NCBI GenBank assembly: GCA_004565275.1
Contig: SDOX01000071.1
Span: 62,799-126,798 of the forward strand
Direction of reading: 5' to 3'
Source: Nannochloropsis salina CCMP1776
Taxonomy: Eukaryota; Sar; Eustigmatophyceae; Eustigmatales; Monodopsidaceae
DNA: 64,000 bases
The position numbers and the translations under genes were made by a program. Positions 31,994 through 43,119 of the stretch are shown here, piece by piece; position 1 is the stretch's first letter, and each line of letters starts with the position of its first letter. The notes beneath the pieces are model-generated. The model was not told the origin of the DNA, ran no database searches, and saw nothing but the letters and a program-made list of their open reading frames with translations.

Positions 31994-34073
31994 ATGACCT
32001 TCCTTTTATACATACCACAGAGTACAGGGGGAGTTTCTTACAAAAACAGAAATTGCAGATTAATTATTATGAATAAAAAATCATTCGCATGGGCCTCCCA
32101 AAAAACTTCGTCAGACGGCGTTGATCATTATTCGAAACGAGCGCGAGGACTACCTGTTCTGGTGCTCAAAATTGCCATGGCGGCACTCCTTGTCCTATGC
32201 ACGTACACGAATAGTATCAATCATCGAGCAGATAGGAATCAAACTGTCTCCATTTCGCAATCAATAAAGTCGATGGAGATTTTTGAAGTGAGTGAATCTA
32301 TGAGAGCTACTTCAAGTAGAAATGGGGGCGGAAATGAGCTTGCAAGCGAAGAAAAGGAACGGAATCATGTGAAAGGGTGGGGTGCGACTGCAGGACAGCC
32401 TCCTTCTTTTTGTATATCTGAACATCAAGTTATCACCGCACCTACACATCACGTCTATGTCGCAGCAAGCCTTTTTAATGGCGCCGCTTTCGTTGTAGAT
32501 TTTTTAGAAAGCATCGAGAGACAGGACTATCCTCAAGTTACGGTTGTGATTTATGACGATTCTTCTTCAGACGGAAGCGCAGATCAAGTCGCTTCTCTAG
32601 CGCCCTCTTTTCCGTACAACATTGTGCTCCTACGTGGCAACGAGAGAAAAGGCCCTGCTCATGCAAAGCTGAGACTTGTACATGCCATTCGCCAAATGGC
32701 AACACCTATGGACCTGGTTCTTTTCTTAGACGCCGACGATAAGTTTTTTCACAAAAATGTACTTAAGGAGGTGGCGTCAACCTTTCGAAGGAAAAAACCT
32801 TGGTTCGCTTATGGTCGCATTCGAGGATATTTCGAGGAGCAATGCGCCCCCCCCCCATCGATAGTCTATTATACCCAAAACAAAACATCGAGTGTACGAA
32901 CGGGCCCATGGTCTTATTGTCATCCTCGAGTATATCGCGCATTTTTACTAGATTACTTCAATGAGACAGATTTTCGGGATCCGCTGTCGGGACGATGGCT
33001 GCTTAAATACACCGATCGCTCGATGGTTTACAAGGCGCTCGAACTTTCTGGTGACGAAAAGGTCGCTTTCATGGATGGCGAACAGCCACATGTTTACTAT
33101 CGCATGACGAGAAACTCAACCGTCTATCTTAGCAACGAAGTAAAGGAAATGGACTTTAAATACTGTCAGAGACTCCACGCAGAACCCAACGCGTTGCTGG
33201 AGCCTATCCACATTGTAAGCTGCGCTTTCAAACGTGTTTCATTGTTGTCCGAGGTCCTAAGAACGAATATAGAAAAACAAGATGTAGGGATTCGGCCTGT
33301 CTACATTCATATATGTAATAACGGGAATGATGAGCAGGCGGCAACCATCAAGGCCGTCCTAGAAGACATAAAAGGCCTTGCTGGGTATAGAATTCGGACA
33401 TTTAGAGACAATCCAGGTGGATTTGCCCGTTTCAATATGATGCAGGATGCAGTAAAAGAGTTCGGTGTGGACTATTTTGTTTTGATCGATGATGACATTC
33501 AGCTGCCAGTTCCGTATGGTCTAAAATCACTCATCGCGCAGGCCAGGCCGCAGGAATATAATAGCTGGTGGGGAAGGCATTTCAAAGGACCAGACAAGGA
33601 TTATCACTCTTCTAAACTGAGTCTACAGGACCTCAAAGCCGGAAGAAATAATGCCATTAGCAAATTTCACTACGCTGGGACGGGGCTTGCGGTGATCGAT
33701 GCTGACATTGTTCGGTTTTACTTCTTTCTGCTTGACAAGGTGCGTAAGATAGGGGTGGTTGACAGATTCATTTCGTGGTTCGACTACAAGAGATTTTACC
33801 GACCTTGGCATTGATGTGCTTGATCAATCCATCAAACAGGTGCCTAGCATATATCGAAAAGTTGAGGATCTCTGGTTGTCTTACGTAGTCCATCAACTCG
33901 GCTGGCGGGTCCGCCGCATAATCATGGCCGATGTCAATTTCATGGAAGACGTGAAGTTAGACAGAAATGCTTCTAGTACGATGCTTGTGCAAAGCACAGC
34001 TTTGTGGAAAGATCAAATTTCCTTCAAGCTGAAAATGCTTGAGGAGCTCCGTTCCTGCGGCTGGAACGTGTAG
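31994..34073 (+). CDS. Golgi-type protein with two GT-A (GT2-like) domains, two exons
   Basis: Exon 1 31994-33739 and exon 2 33840-34073, joined across a 100-bp GTGCGT...AACAG intron, give 659 residues. The join passes from RFYFFLLDK to VPSIYRKVEDLWLSYVVHQL. A signal anchor lies at residues ~52-68 (VLVLKIAMAALLVLCTY), so this is a type II membrane protein facing the Golgi lumen. Domain 1 (~150-280) has HHVYVAASLFNGAAFVVDFL, VVIYDDSSSDGSAD and VLFLDADDKFF, a GT2 fold with a DxD. Domain 2 (~395-600) has IHIVSCAFKRVSLLSEVL, YIHICNNGNDEQ and YFVLIDDDIQLPVPYG. Two catalytic domains recall polymerases that alternate two sugars; that is inference. Part of this gene is copied beside the telomere at 63500-63796, and its anchor-coding bases resemble those of the GT49 locus. 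Confidence 0.85.
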
Positions 34074-34880
34074 CAAAATCGAACATGTGCATCTTCCACA
34101 CTGCCTGATATTCGAAGCATAAAGAATTGATATTGTTGTACAACCTCTTCGCATGTAGCGCAGAAGGTTTGGACAATCATTTGAAGCTGTCGACAGCATG
34201 TTGATGGTAATGCGTGGTGCTTATGCCTTATAACAAAAGATCACGTTATGGGCATATTTGATCCTCTCTAAACGGTATTTGATCTCTCTAAACGGATGCT
34301 CCACTTACAGGAGTAAATAAAAGAATTTATATAGAGGATGGAATTGTGTTCCGAACTTCGAAAATCTCCTAGTTTTAACGCTCTTAGTCTCTTTCAAAAG
34401 AAAAAGCAAACGAAATCAAGTTCCCTCCTTGCGAGAGGCTCGGGTTCGGATACACCCGATCTTTAAATGCGAAATGCTCCTTCCAAACTCGTATCAGTTT
34501 CCTGGGGATAACATTTCTTGTATTTGTTCTCTATCGTCGGAAAGTCGAATGAACAAGAAGCTTATGCTAAAGGTGAGGTGAAGATAGGGGTCAAACTGGT
34601 AGAAAGCTCAGGGGAAGGGGGTTTATTATTTATTGGAGCTTCGCTATATAAAAATACTGGCGTACATTAAATAAGAGGTTAAAGAGCCCTCAAATTTACG
34701 GACTCGATGTATTCGAAAAAAGTAGAGTGAGTGTGTGAGTTCTTAGCTTGTGCAGTATTTTCGCTTTTAAAAAAGACAGATCGGGACACTTTTTAACCAC
34801 GTTTCCAGCATGAAGGTGCACACGCATCCTTTTAAGACTAGAGGAAACATTTGAGAATGTTTATATTCTTGAATAGTTTT
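34074..34880. other. Intergenic between convergent glycosyltransferase genes
   Basis: 3' flanks of the two-domain GT gene and the GT92 gene. AT-rich; no gene, RNA or repeat recognised. Confidence 0.4.
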
Positions 34881-36982
34881 CACTTGCTATGCTTGTCACA
34901 CCCGTTTTTTTCTCGCATAAGTGCAGCTCGTTTATCATCGTCGGAAGGACCATCTACGTAATCGAGCGTCATGACGGGATAATAACCACATTCTTTCTTG
35001 ACAATGTCACCTATTTTTCTGTTCCTCAACCCCTCTAGTACCTGAGGGAAGTACTGATGAGCATACTCGTCGTCCTCGACTATCGGTGTCTTTGCACACG
35101 AATTGTGCATAAATTTTGACCGATAATGCTGCATTGCCAGCTGGTCTACACGAGCGCAAATTCTGTCCTCCTTTGTAATCGTTGCATTCCAGTTTCTTCC
35201 TCCCACACTTCGGCAGGCCCCAGGGACGTGGAGTCCACCCATATACACGTTTCTATTGGATACTATCGATTTTTGCCACATGTTGTCCGACTCCGTTTGT
35301 CTCCAATGCGCAAAAGTCTGTCCTACCCAGGTCCTGTTCTTTACAGGGTGTTGCGTTCCTGGCCAAATATGTCCAAAGGAGGTAAGACTAACATAGCAAA
35401 CATGCTCTGGCAATGTTCTGGAGTCTTCGAGAAGTGAATTGAGCGATTGGACTATCGTTTTTTTCTCTGGTTCTCTGGGAACCAAGAACTCATCGATGTC
35501 CCAAATACCTACCCATGTCGCCAGGCTCTTCGTATAAGAAAGACACCCCGTGATGTGGTATAATTTGGGAAAATTTTTACCGATCCATCCAGGGCCCTTA
35601 GGAAGCCGTGTAGACATGATGGATACTTTACCTTCATCGATATAAGTGCGAAGGACACGTAAAATTGCAATCCACGAATCGGAGCCTACCGCATAGTCGA
35701 CCCCTAGGTGAACATGGGCAACGCCTTGCTGCAAATGGTATTCTACGAACTCAATGGTGTGGTCAAGCAGTGGACACGTGAAGTTACTTATTATGCCAGG
35801 AATGCAAAGGTGAAGAGTATCCGGTTTGCTTTGCCAAGGGTCTAGTTTTGAGGCCTCCGGTAAATAGCTAAAAAATCCCGCCATACGTGATTTGGACGGC
35901 ACCACTACGCGGAATTCCTCTTCTGGACTAGTATTCTTTTTGGTCCTGGTGTTCTCTATACTAAAACGGCCATCATAACTTTTTTTGGCGCCGTCTTTTT
36001 TTGGTGTCAATTCCACGCCAAACGTCACATCAACTTCTACTCTATCGTGTAAAATGTCAAACGGCACTAAGCATCGGAGTACATGTACGAGACCGTTCAC
36101 ATTTACGTCATATGTTGTACGTGATGGTATAAGCAGAACTTCTGTACCTCGCGTGTATGCGTGACCTTGCTTATTGACTTGACAATAGATATTTCCTCCC
36201 TGAGCCAATATCTCGTCTGGATCCGCTAAGTTCTTCGCTTTTCCAAGCGCCCAATCCTCGTCGAGCCCTCCTATACCGTAGGAGATCGATGCATTTTGGA
36301 ACATTTTCTTACCTGCCAGGGCCACATCCATGTAGATGTACTCATCTATTGGATCCCGCGTCAATATGGCCCCCAAAATGTAGAAGATATGGTTCGATGT
36401 CCATGCAGGCATCCTCATTGGAGATTTTAACTTGAAATCTAATGACGTCGTAGTTTGGCGGGTACTCCAGGCAGTATCTCTGTTTGACTCCATGTCTTTC
36501 TCAGGACTATTAGCATTTGTCGTCAGAAGTGGGAACCCAGGATCTCGTGTTTTCGTCGTCACATTTATTACGATTTCATTGCATGGCGTGTGTCGCGTTT
36601 GGAGTGTATTTTCCGAGCTATTGGGTATACTTCCATCCAAAACAGGTAGAGTTTCCTCAGTTGGATAGGCAATGGGCTTATCAGCCCTATTCTCAAGGGA
36701 TTCCTTCACCCTTTCCTTGGGTTTTGCACTCATTGATATTTTTGAAGCAGACGTTTGAATCAAAGGGTTTTGCATTTCTAGGATTTTGTCATATTTCATT
36801 TTGTTAGTCAAGGAGACATAGTGATCATCTACCACATTAACGCTGCGTATAAGAACAAAGGTCGACACTGCGAGTGAAGCAATGCAAGAAGCCAATAGTA
36901 AACGACTGCGGGCGAATTTAAACTCATTTCGGAAGCGAGGGTCCTTGAACCGGCGACCTTCGCGGCCTCTCGAAGACAGCAT
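34880..36982 (-). CDS. GT92-family glycosyltransferase
   Basis: A 700-residue single-exon protein from ATG 36982; an in-frame TTG further upstream was not used. Basic N-terminus, then a signal anchor at residues ~25-46 (LLLASCIASLAVSTFVLI): a type II Golgi protein. A long Ser/Thr-containing stem follows. The GT92 (formerly DUF23) domain covers ~residues 390-670: LHLCIPGIISNFTCPLLDHT, a position for acceptor or donor binding in VAHVHLGVDYAVGSD, and the family hallmark WVGIWDIDEFLVPRE with its acidic metal site, then SLTSFGHIWPGTQ and NRNVYMGGLHVPG. GT92 enzymes include beta-galactosyltransferases acting on core fucose; the sugar used here is not known. It starts 40 bp from copy 2 of the 840-bp segment, which lies between it and the divergent secreted-repeat gene. 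Confidence 0.9.
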   Translation of the reverse strand: MLSSRGREGRRFKDPRFRNEFKFARSRLLLASCIASLAVSTFVLIRSVNVVDDHYVSLTNKMKYDKILEMQNPLIQTSASKISMSAKPKERVKESLENRADKPIAYPTEETLPVLDGSIPNSSENTLQTRHTPCNEIVINVTTKTRDPGFPLLTTNANSPEKDMESNRDTAWSTRQTTTSLDFKLKSPMRMPAWTSNHIFYILGAILTRDPIDEYIYMDVALAGKKMFQNASISYGIGGLDEDWALGKAKNLADPDEILAQGGNIYCQVNKQGHAYTRGTEVLLIPSRTTYDVNVNGLVHVLRCLVPFDILHDRVEVDVTFGVELTPKKDGAKKSYDGRFSIENTRTKKNTSPEEEFRVVVPSKSRMAGFFSYLPEASKLDPWQSKPDTLHLCIPGIISNFTCPLLDHTIEFVEYHLQQGVAHVHLGVDYAVGSDSWIAILRVLRTYIDEGKVSIMSTRLPKGPGWIGKNFPKLYHITGCLSYTKSLATWVGIWDIDEFLVPREPEKKTIVQSLNSLLEDSRTLPEHVCYVSLTSFGHIWPGTQHPVKNRTWVGQTFAHWRQTESDNMWQKSIVSNRNVYMGGLHVPGACRSVGGRNWNATITKEDRICARVDQLAMQHYRSKFMHNSCAKTPIVEDDEYAHQYFPQVLEGLRNRKIGDIVKKECGYYPVMTLDYVDGPSDDDKRAALMREKNGCDKHSK

Positions 36983-37021
36983 GATGATGAAGTGTAGAGA
37001 GCGCCTAAACAAGACTGTATA

Positions 37022-37847
37022 TACATGTGAAACAGAGTGGTTGATATCACAGTTGTTGATTCAATTCGTATAAAAATCACCTGTAATTAGGAAGACGACT
37101 AAGCTGAGCATTCGACGAAGTCGATTTTTAATGTTTGGCGACTGTATCTTGTCGACCTAAGAAGTAGAAGTCAGGATTTACTGATGCTTCGGGACTTGTT
37201 GAATTAACTTAAGCATTTGCAATTCTGCTGCACTACAATATGACGAAATTGAGTGATTTTAGATAGCTTTCTTTGTAGCAGGTATGGAATATGGAAATAT
37301 GCAGGCACGGGCATATGTCTTCAAAACTTGGAAAGTCTACGGCTGTAGGAATCCAGATCGTCATGACCGCCCCCGAGATTCGCCGAAAGACGGTAAATTC
37401 CAAGGTAGATTCTAGTGAAACTCCCGAATCTTCGTCGTTCAAAACGTTTTTTCCGAGATGCGCCTACACTCGAGGCATTGAATCGAATCTAGATTCTACT
37501 TACATTATTCCAAGCTCCCCAGAGTTTCGAGAGCTGAAAACAGTTTATCTTTCAATTGGCATCAAGCGTTTTCCTAGTTTGTAGTCCTTGCCGTACATCC
37601 CTCCCCTTCAGAACCAATTTGTCTTGTCTTTACAGTCATGGTGCTTCTGATATTTTGTAACATTTTGTAAATGTACATCGCGAGAGGGGTACGAGCTTCT
37701 TACTTTAAAGACAGATTTGCACGAGTAATGTGTGCCTGATATGGGTCACGATCATATTCACAAGAGCTCCTACACATAAAACTCATGGAGGGCCTTCACA
37801 AACATGTCTAGCAAAAGACATTGTCCTCAAGTAGAGCTCATGGCGTG
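37022..37847 (+). repeat. ~840-bp duplicated upstream segment, copy 2 (likely two-way promoter)
   Basis: Homologue of 31095-31936. It lies between the starts of the GT92 gene (minus, ATG 36982) and the secreted repeat protein (plus, ATG 38004). Together with copy 1 it puts related sequence upstream of three glycan-related genes. It contains repeat-family copy D. Confidence 0.93.
37365..37625 (+). repeat. Interspersed hairpin repeat family, copy D
   Basis: CCCCCGAGATTCGCCGAAAG, then TTCTAGTGAAACTCCCGAAT, GGCATTGAATCGAATCTAGA and TTTCAATTGGCATCAAGCG; sister of copy C by segmental duplication. Confidence 0.8.
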
Positions 37848-38003
37848 TAAAAAGCATTTCAGATGAGGGTATTTATTCACTAGGAAAGAATCTCTTGTGT
37901 CATTCTCCTTCTTCAAGCAACAGGAAACAAAGCAAACCTTATCCAACTTCAATAAATCGTCTTTGTGAGGCCAAGCCACAAGATATTATTAGAGCTTGGG
38001 ATT

Positions 38004-40319
38004 ATGCATCTTGTGTTTCATGTTTTTAGTGTTTTAGTGCTCATAGGAGTACGCATACAATTCGCAGCTTCTCAAGAATGTCCGCGCCTTTTCATGGAAG
38101 CGAAGGTACGCTCAAATGCGGAGCGCAGCATTTTAGTCACGAAAGCGAGGGCCAAGATTACTGTCACGCTCGGCACCAAAGATCCCGTCAATAACTTAGA
38201 CTTCATGTTGACTTTACCGGAGGGACTATCACTTGAAAAGACCGCAACTCGCCCTTCCTCCAAATTGCATGCGCCGCCTACCATTATTACGAGCCTTGAT
38301 GGCACAACAAATGTCTATTGGGGTACTATTGCAATCAAGAGGAATCGGATGCGTCGTTTTCGAGCCAAAGTCAAAGTTGATGAGTGTATGTCCAAGACTT
38401 TGAACGTGAACGCGCTCGCTTATGTTATCAACGCAACATCCGTCTCCTGCACCACAACATTAGAGAGCCCAGCACAGGTAATAGTGCGTAATTTCAGGCT
38501 AAAGCGAAAGATGACATGTGCTCCGACCCCTGCACCTTCTATGAATCCTGCACAACCGTTCCTCCTTTTCGCACGAGGGCAACGTTTCTCTCAAGGAAGC
38601 CTACCTGCACCGATTGAGGATCGGAGTCGATCTCTGCACGCTGAACATAATAATGCGACGACTTTCTTGCCTTCTACGGAGCACAAAATTCGAACACTCC
38701 GAGGGATTTTAACCCCGAGAGATTGCTATGAATATTGCTCACTAGAGGAAAATGATTTCGTGCCTTTCTTCTTTAACTGGAACACTGTGACAAGTCAGTG
38801 CTTCTGCTGCGCAGATGTGTGTACCCCTTTTATCTTTGATCCCGCGTATGACATGTACGAGGTGAATGTCGCTGCGACCGCGGCACCTACTTCAGCTCCG
38901 ACGACAGAAGCTCCGACCGTGGCACCTACAATGCTGCCAACGAGAGCTCCGACCGTGGCGCCTACGATGCAGCCAACGGACACTCCGACCGTGCAGCCAA
39001 CGGAAACTCCGACCACAACGCCTACGATGCAGCCAACGAGAGCTCCGACCATAACGCCTACGATGCAGCCAACGGACACTCCGACCGTGCAGCCAACGGA
39101 CACTCCGACCATAACGCCTACGATGCAGCCAACGAAGGCTCCGACTGTGGCGCCTACGATGCAACCAACGGACACTCCGACCGTGGCGCCTACGATGCAG
39201 CCAACGGACACTCCGACCATAACGCCTACGATGCAGCCAACGGACACTCCGACCATAACGCCTACGATGCAGCCAACGGAAACTCCGACCGTGCAGCCAA
39301 CGGAAACTCCGACCACAACGCCTACGATGCAGCCAACGGAAACTCCGACCACAACGCCTACGATCCAGCCAACGGAAACTCCGACCACAACGCCTACGAT
39401 CCAGCCAACGGGCACTCCGACCGTGCAGCCAACGGACACTCCGACCATAACGCCTACGATGCAGCCAACGGAAACTCCGACCATAACGCCTACGATGCAG
39501 CCAACGGACACTCCGACCGTGGCGCCGTCTGGCGCTCCCTTCGCGGCGCCTTCTGACGCTCCCTTCGCGGCGCCTTCAGACGCTCCCTTTGCGGCGCCTT
39601 CTGACGCTCCTTTCGCAGCGGCGTCTGACGCTCCCTTCGCGGCGCCTTCAGATGCTCCTTTCGCGGCGCCGTCTGACGCTCCCTTCGCGGCGCCATCTGA
39701 CGCTCCCTTCGCGGCGCCGTCTGACGCTCCCTTTGCGGCGCCTTCAGACGCTCCCTTCGCGGCGCCTTCTGACGCTCCGTTCGCAGCGGCGTCTGACGCT
39801 CCCTTCGCGGCGCCTTCAGATGCTCCTTTCGCGGCGCCGTCTGACGCTCCCTTCGCGGCGCCATCTGACGCTCCCTTCGCGGCGCCGTCTGACGCTCCCT
39901 TTGCGGCGCCTTCTGATGCTCCTTTCGCGGCGCCGTCTGACGCTCCCTTCGCGGCGCCTTCAGACGCTCCCTTCGCGGCGCCTTCTGACGCTCCTTTCGC
40001 GGCGCCATCTGACGCTCCCTTCGCGGCGCCGTCTGACGCTCCCTTCGCAGCGGCGTCTGACGCTCCCTTCGCGGCGCCATCTGACGCTCCCTTCGCGGCG
40101 CCGTCTGACGCTCCCTTCGCGGCGCCTTCAGATGCTCCTTTCGCAGCGCCTTCAGACGCTCCCTTCGCGGCGCCATCTGACGCTCCCTTCGCGGCGCCGT
40201 CTGACGCTCCCTTCGCGGCGCCTTCAGATGCTCCTTTCGCGGCACCTTCAGACGCTTCCTTCGCGGCGCCTTCTGACGCTCTCCTCTGGAGGTTCGGTAG
40301 CCACGCAGGAAGAGACTAA
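38004..40319 (+). CDS. Secreted Cys-rich protein with PT-rich and DAPFAAPS tandem repeats
   Basis: 771 residues from ATG 38004, after an in-frame GTG. Residues ~1-24 are a signal peptide (MHLVFHVFSVLVLIGVRIQF). Residues ~25-175 form a beta-rich domain resembling bacterial-type surface repeats (DFMLTLPEGLSLEKT, TNVYWGTIAI). Residues ~235-290 hold a six-cysteine module (TPRDCYEYCS ... SQCFCCADVCTPF) resembling WSC or apple carbohydrate-binding modules. From ~290 to ~510 come Thr/Pro repeats of 12 residues built from TPTMQPTDTP variants, and from ~510 to ~765 about 31 copies of an eight-residue DAPFAAPS unit. Thr/Ser/Pro density makes it a candidate O-glycosylated wall or surface protein and a possible acceptor for the nearby glycosyltransferases; this is inference. 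No GPI signal or membrane anchor is visible. A truncated copy lies at 59031-59382. Confidence 0.85.
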   Translation: MHLVFHVFSVLVLIGVRIQFAASQECPRLFMEAKVRSNAERSILVTKARAKITVTLGTKDPVNNLDFMLTLPEGLSLEKTATRPSSKLHAPPTIITSLDGTTNVYWGTIAIKRNRMRRFRAKVKVDECMSKTLNVNALAYVINATSVSCTTTLESPAQVIVRNFRLKRKMTCAPTPAPSMNPAQPFLLFARGQRFSQGSLPAPIEDRSRSLHAEHNNATTFLPSTEHKIRTLRGILTPRDCYEYCSLEENDFVPFFFNWNTVTSQCFCCADVCTPFIFDPAYDMYEVNVAATAAPTSAPTTEAPTVAPTMLPTRAPTVAPTMQPTDTPTVQPTETPTTTPTMQPTRAPTITPTMQPTDTPTVQPTDTPTITPTMQPTKAPTVAPTMQPTDTPTVAPTMQPTDTPTITPTMQPTDTPTITPTMQPTETPTVQPTETPTTTPTMQPTETPTTTPTIQPTETPTTTPTIQPTGTPTVQPTDTPTITPTMQPTETPTITPTMQPTDTPTVAPSGAPFAAPSDAPFAAPSDAPFAAPSDAPFAAASDAPFAAPSDAPFAAPSDAPFAAPSDAPFAAPSDAPFAAPSDAPFAAPSDAPFAAASDAPFAAPSDAPFAAPSDAPFAAPSDAPFAAPSDAPFAAPSDAPFAAPSDAPFAAPSDAPFAAPSDAPFAAPSDAPFAAPSDAPFAAASDAPFAAPSDAPFAAPSDAPFAAPSDAPFAAPSDAPFAAPSDAPFAAPSDAPFAAPSDAPFAAPSDASFAAPSDALLWRFGSHAGRD
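38872..39530 (+). repeat. 36-bp coding minisatellite (PT-rich)
   Basis: Units around CGCCTACGATGCAGCCAACG plus GACACTCCGACC, with some half-units, all in frame, encoding TPTMQPTDTP-type repeats. Confidence 0.9.
39531..40290 (+). repeat. 24-bp coding minisatellite (DAPFAAPS)
   Basis: About 31 units of a 24-base sequence (GACGCTCCCTTCGCGGCG plus CCTTCT or variants), all in frame. Variants such as GCAGCGGCG recur at intervals, suggesting expansion of multi-unit blocks. The array is open in other frames too because the unit has no stop in them. Confidence 0.92.
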
Positions 40320-40461
40320 GAAACCCTAAGGAATTCATGTTTGATCGAAGTTGGGTGGAGGGAGAAGAATAGAGGAAGCAGAGCGAAACGTTGTAGTCAA
40401 AGGCACAACGGAAGGAGAAATGATAGAATTACATGGATACTATTACTTCGACGAAGGGACA

Positions 40462-40562
40462 GATGTATCAGAGGTGAGAAATATTGTTCTTATCTTATGT
40501 GTGTGAGTTATAAGCTTATGTGCTATGAATCAAATTTAAAATGATTAGGAGGACAAGTGGGG
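40462..40562 (+). repeat. Copia internal 3' end (polypurine-tract side) left of the first LTR
   Basis: Homologous to 45482-45580, the bases just before the element's 3' LTR, ending ATGATTAGGAGGACAAGTGG. It shows that the LTR at 40563 was the 3' LTR of an earlier copy, and that the element joins the 3' flank of the secreted-repeat gene by rearrangement, not by simple insertion. Confidence 0.75.
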
Positions 40563-40966
40563 TGACGCGAATATAGGAATGACATGATTATGACGCTGAG
40601 GGAACGACAGATAAGCGATAGGAGGTTGAGAGAGCCGCTTAAGCCGCTTACCAGGATTACATCCATTACAGCCGTTATAAGTGATCATATCCGTTATGGG
40701 CTCTACAGTCTGTATCACGATGTGCTAATCACCATTGTATCATGTCATGGTTGGCGTCCACCTAATCATTTGTACGTTATATTGTTATACGACAACAGGA
40801 CTGACGTCGACCAGTGTCTTTGGTTGTCTTTTGATTGTCTCGGTTCTCTCAGTACACGATTCTTGGGTGAATCGTTTGGTATACATTCTCAGGGAGAATA
40901 GTAATTGTACTGAAGAATTGAATTGGATATTGGGTTATCCGCAACGTTTTGGTTTGTTTATTCACA
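40563..40966 (+). repeat. 5' LTR of the Copia element
   Basis: Starts TGACGCGAA. Its last few bases are replaced by the inverted integrase insert, so the TTCGCATCA end is lost (TTCACA remains). Confidence 0.9.
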
Positions 40967-41187
40967 TATATTCACCACCATTATCAGATCTCAATACAAT
41001 CAAAGTCTTCATTTAACAATCACGGTGTAATACACTCATATCTTGAATGTATCGTTTCAAGCAATCTAATATTTTCCGACTTGTGTTTCATTGGATACAC
41101 TACCCTCCATCGACTATAATCGTCTGTGAATCCTATCGCATATCTTGCGCCTCCAAGTGATTCTACCTATACTGGTCCAAGTACATC
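40967..41187 (-). repeat. Inverted integrase fragment in the Copia leader
   Basis: Reverse complement of the element's own 43036-43255, with minor differences. Landmarks on the plus strand are CACCACCATTATCAGATCTC and TACTGGTCCAAGTACATC. It sits exactly where LTR end meets primer site, with CATCA microhomology at the right junction. Confidence 0.88.
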
Positions 41188-41465
41188 AGGTAATTGCCCC
41201 TAATTGACCTAACCTTTGAGTTGAATAGGAAATCTGAAAAGACACTGATCGACGTTCTATTTCTGGTGCAATTGGATTTGCAGAAATAGAGGTCTGGACG
41301 TATTTGAATCTCTCTGATGCAATTGGATTTGCAGAGATTCAAGACTGTTTTAATTGGTAATTGGATTTACTAGAAGAAAGACAGTAATTAATTGGATCTG
41401 AGGCTTAATATTGGGCTGGCAAGAATCATTATCGTAAAGTCATAGGAGACAAAGACGATTATAGG

Positions 41466-42859
41466 ATGGCAATCTTCAGTGGAAGATTGGAAGACTCGGA
41501 CATCTGGAAGAGCGAGATTGAAAGCTTCATTGGTGCCAAGGACCCAGAGATGGCAGATATTATCGTTGGATTAACCACGTCACCGATTTCTGGGGACGAG
41601 GTAAAATCTTACGATGTAAAGAATGCCAAAGATTACTTCACCCTCAATAAGTACCGTACCTTAAAGGAGCGGCTGCAAGCTTGATCGAGAAATTCCGTCC
41701 AAACAAGGACGGGGCTGGCGCGTTCAAAGCACTCAGGGACAAGTATGAATTGAGGGGAGAGACGCAAGAGGCGTTATTTATGTCTGAATTCAGCCAACTT
41801 AATTTCAATGAGAATGGTGACCCGGGGGAAACTTTCGAAGCAGCTGAGGAGCTGGCAAGAAAAATGAAGAGTCGTTTCGACATGGATATTAATGAATCCA
41901 TGCTTCTCACACACCTGATTAACAAAACTCCATCGGTATATGGAATTGTTAAAGTGAGTTTAGAAACACAAGAGACGATGACGTATGCTAAATTGAAGTC
42001 AAAAATGACCAATCATTTTGTGACAAACATTGCTAATAAGGTCAAGGATGACCAATTTTTAGCGATTAGCTTCAATGGATACTGCATTTGGTGCAGTAAG
42101 TATGGGCACAACGAACAGGAATGCCTAGTCATGAAAAATGATGGAGGTCGTGTAAGACCTCCTAATAATGGAAACAAATTGGGCCGGTATGAGCGTGTAC
42201 CTGGCAACCCCTACAATGGCCCTGGCAAAGGCGGGCGCAATAATTTCGGACGGGGAAAGGGAGGCCGTGGAGGCCGTAATGGACGTGGCCGTGGCAAAGG
42301 ATTGCACGGCGGAAATGGTTGTCGCTACGGTGGAAGTGCTGACCACTGGGGAAAGGAATGCCCCAAGAATAAAACGGAGCACTCCTATACATGCTTGCTG
42401 GCCACCAAGGATGTATCTGGAGACCTGAAGCACAGACAAATGACTTCTGTTATAGTAGACAGCGGAGCTACATCTCATATGAAGAGGGATACTAAAGGAT
42501 TGATCAATCTCAGACGACATTGTGGTCACGTGTATGTAGCAAATGGTGATAAGCTAGAAGTACATTACATTTGGGATTGGATCATGAAGGTGAAACATTG
42601 CGATGGGACTGTTAAAGGTTTTGTGTTTAAGGATGTAATTGTCGTGCCAAACCTAAGTCGAGATCTATTATCTATGGCAAAAATAGATAAGGCTGGTGGA
42701 AGAGTTGTCATCCGTGAAAGAAAGGATATAATTCAAAAGGGTGATACGTGCTTGCCGATAAGGAAAGTAGATAACATGTACTTGTTAGACTACTACGGCA
42801 AACCATATGAGGAAGCTAATGTAGTTTGCTCACCCGAATTATGGCACCAAAGGTTATGA
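41466..42859 (+). pseudogene. Copia gag-protease, frameshifted
   Basis: Gag begins MAIFSGRLEDSDIWKSEIES and shifts frame near 41680. The nucleocapsid box reads CRYGGSADHWGKEC, lacking the second cysteine of the CX2CX4HX4C knuckle that the copy at 58150 retains. The aspartic protease motif VDSGATSHM is present. The frame is lost at 42857 in the pre-integrase domain (PELWHQRL then stop). Confidence 0.9.
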
Positions 42860-43119
42860 CAAATCAATTTAAGTACCTAAGGCAGATGGGTGAAATTGAT
42901 GATATCGGAGTGCCAAAAGGAATTCGGAAGCCCGGCATCTGCGGAACGTGTGAACGAGCGAAATAAACAAAAATGAGTTTCGGTACCAAATCTAGGGAAA
43001 GGGCGAAGGAGCCGCTTGAACTAGTCCATTCTGATGTACTTGGACCAGTATAGGTAGAATCACTTGGAGGCGCAAGATATGCGATAGGATTCACGGATGA
43101 TTATACCTGATGGAGGGTA

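Noticed and set aside
38795-40338. Long antisense and alternate-frame open reading frames across the secreted-repeat gene (repeated GVSVGCIVG on minus; Arg-rich frames on both strands)
   Set aside because: They arise because the 36- and 24-base units contain no stop in several frames. Only the sense frame has a signal peptide, a non-repeat domain and conservation in the copy at 59031.
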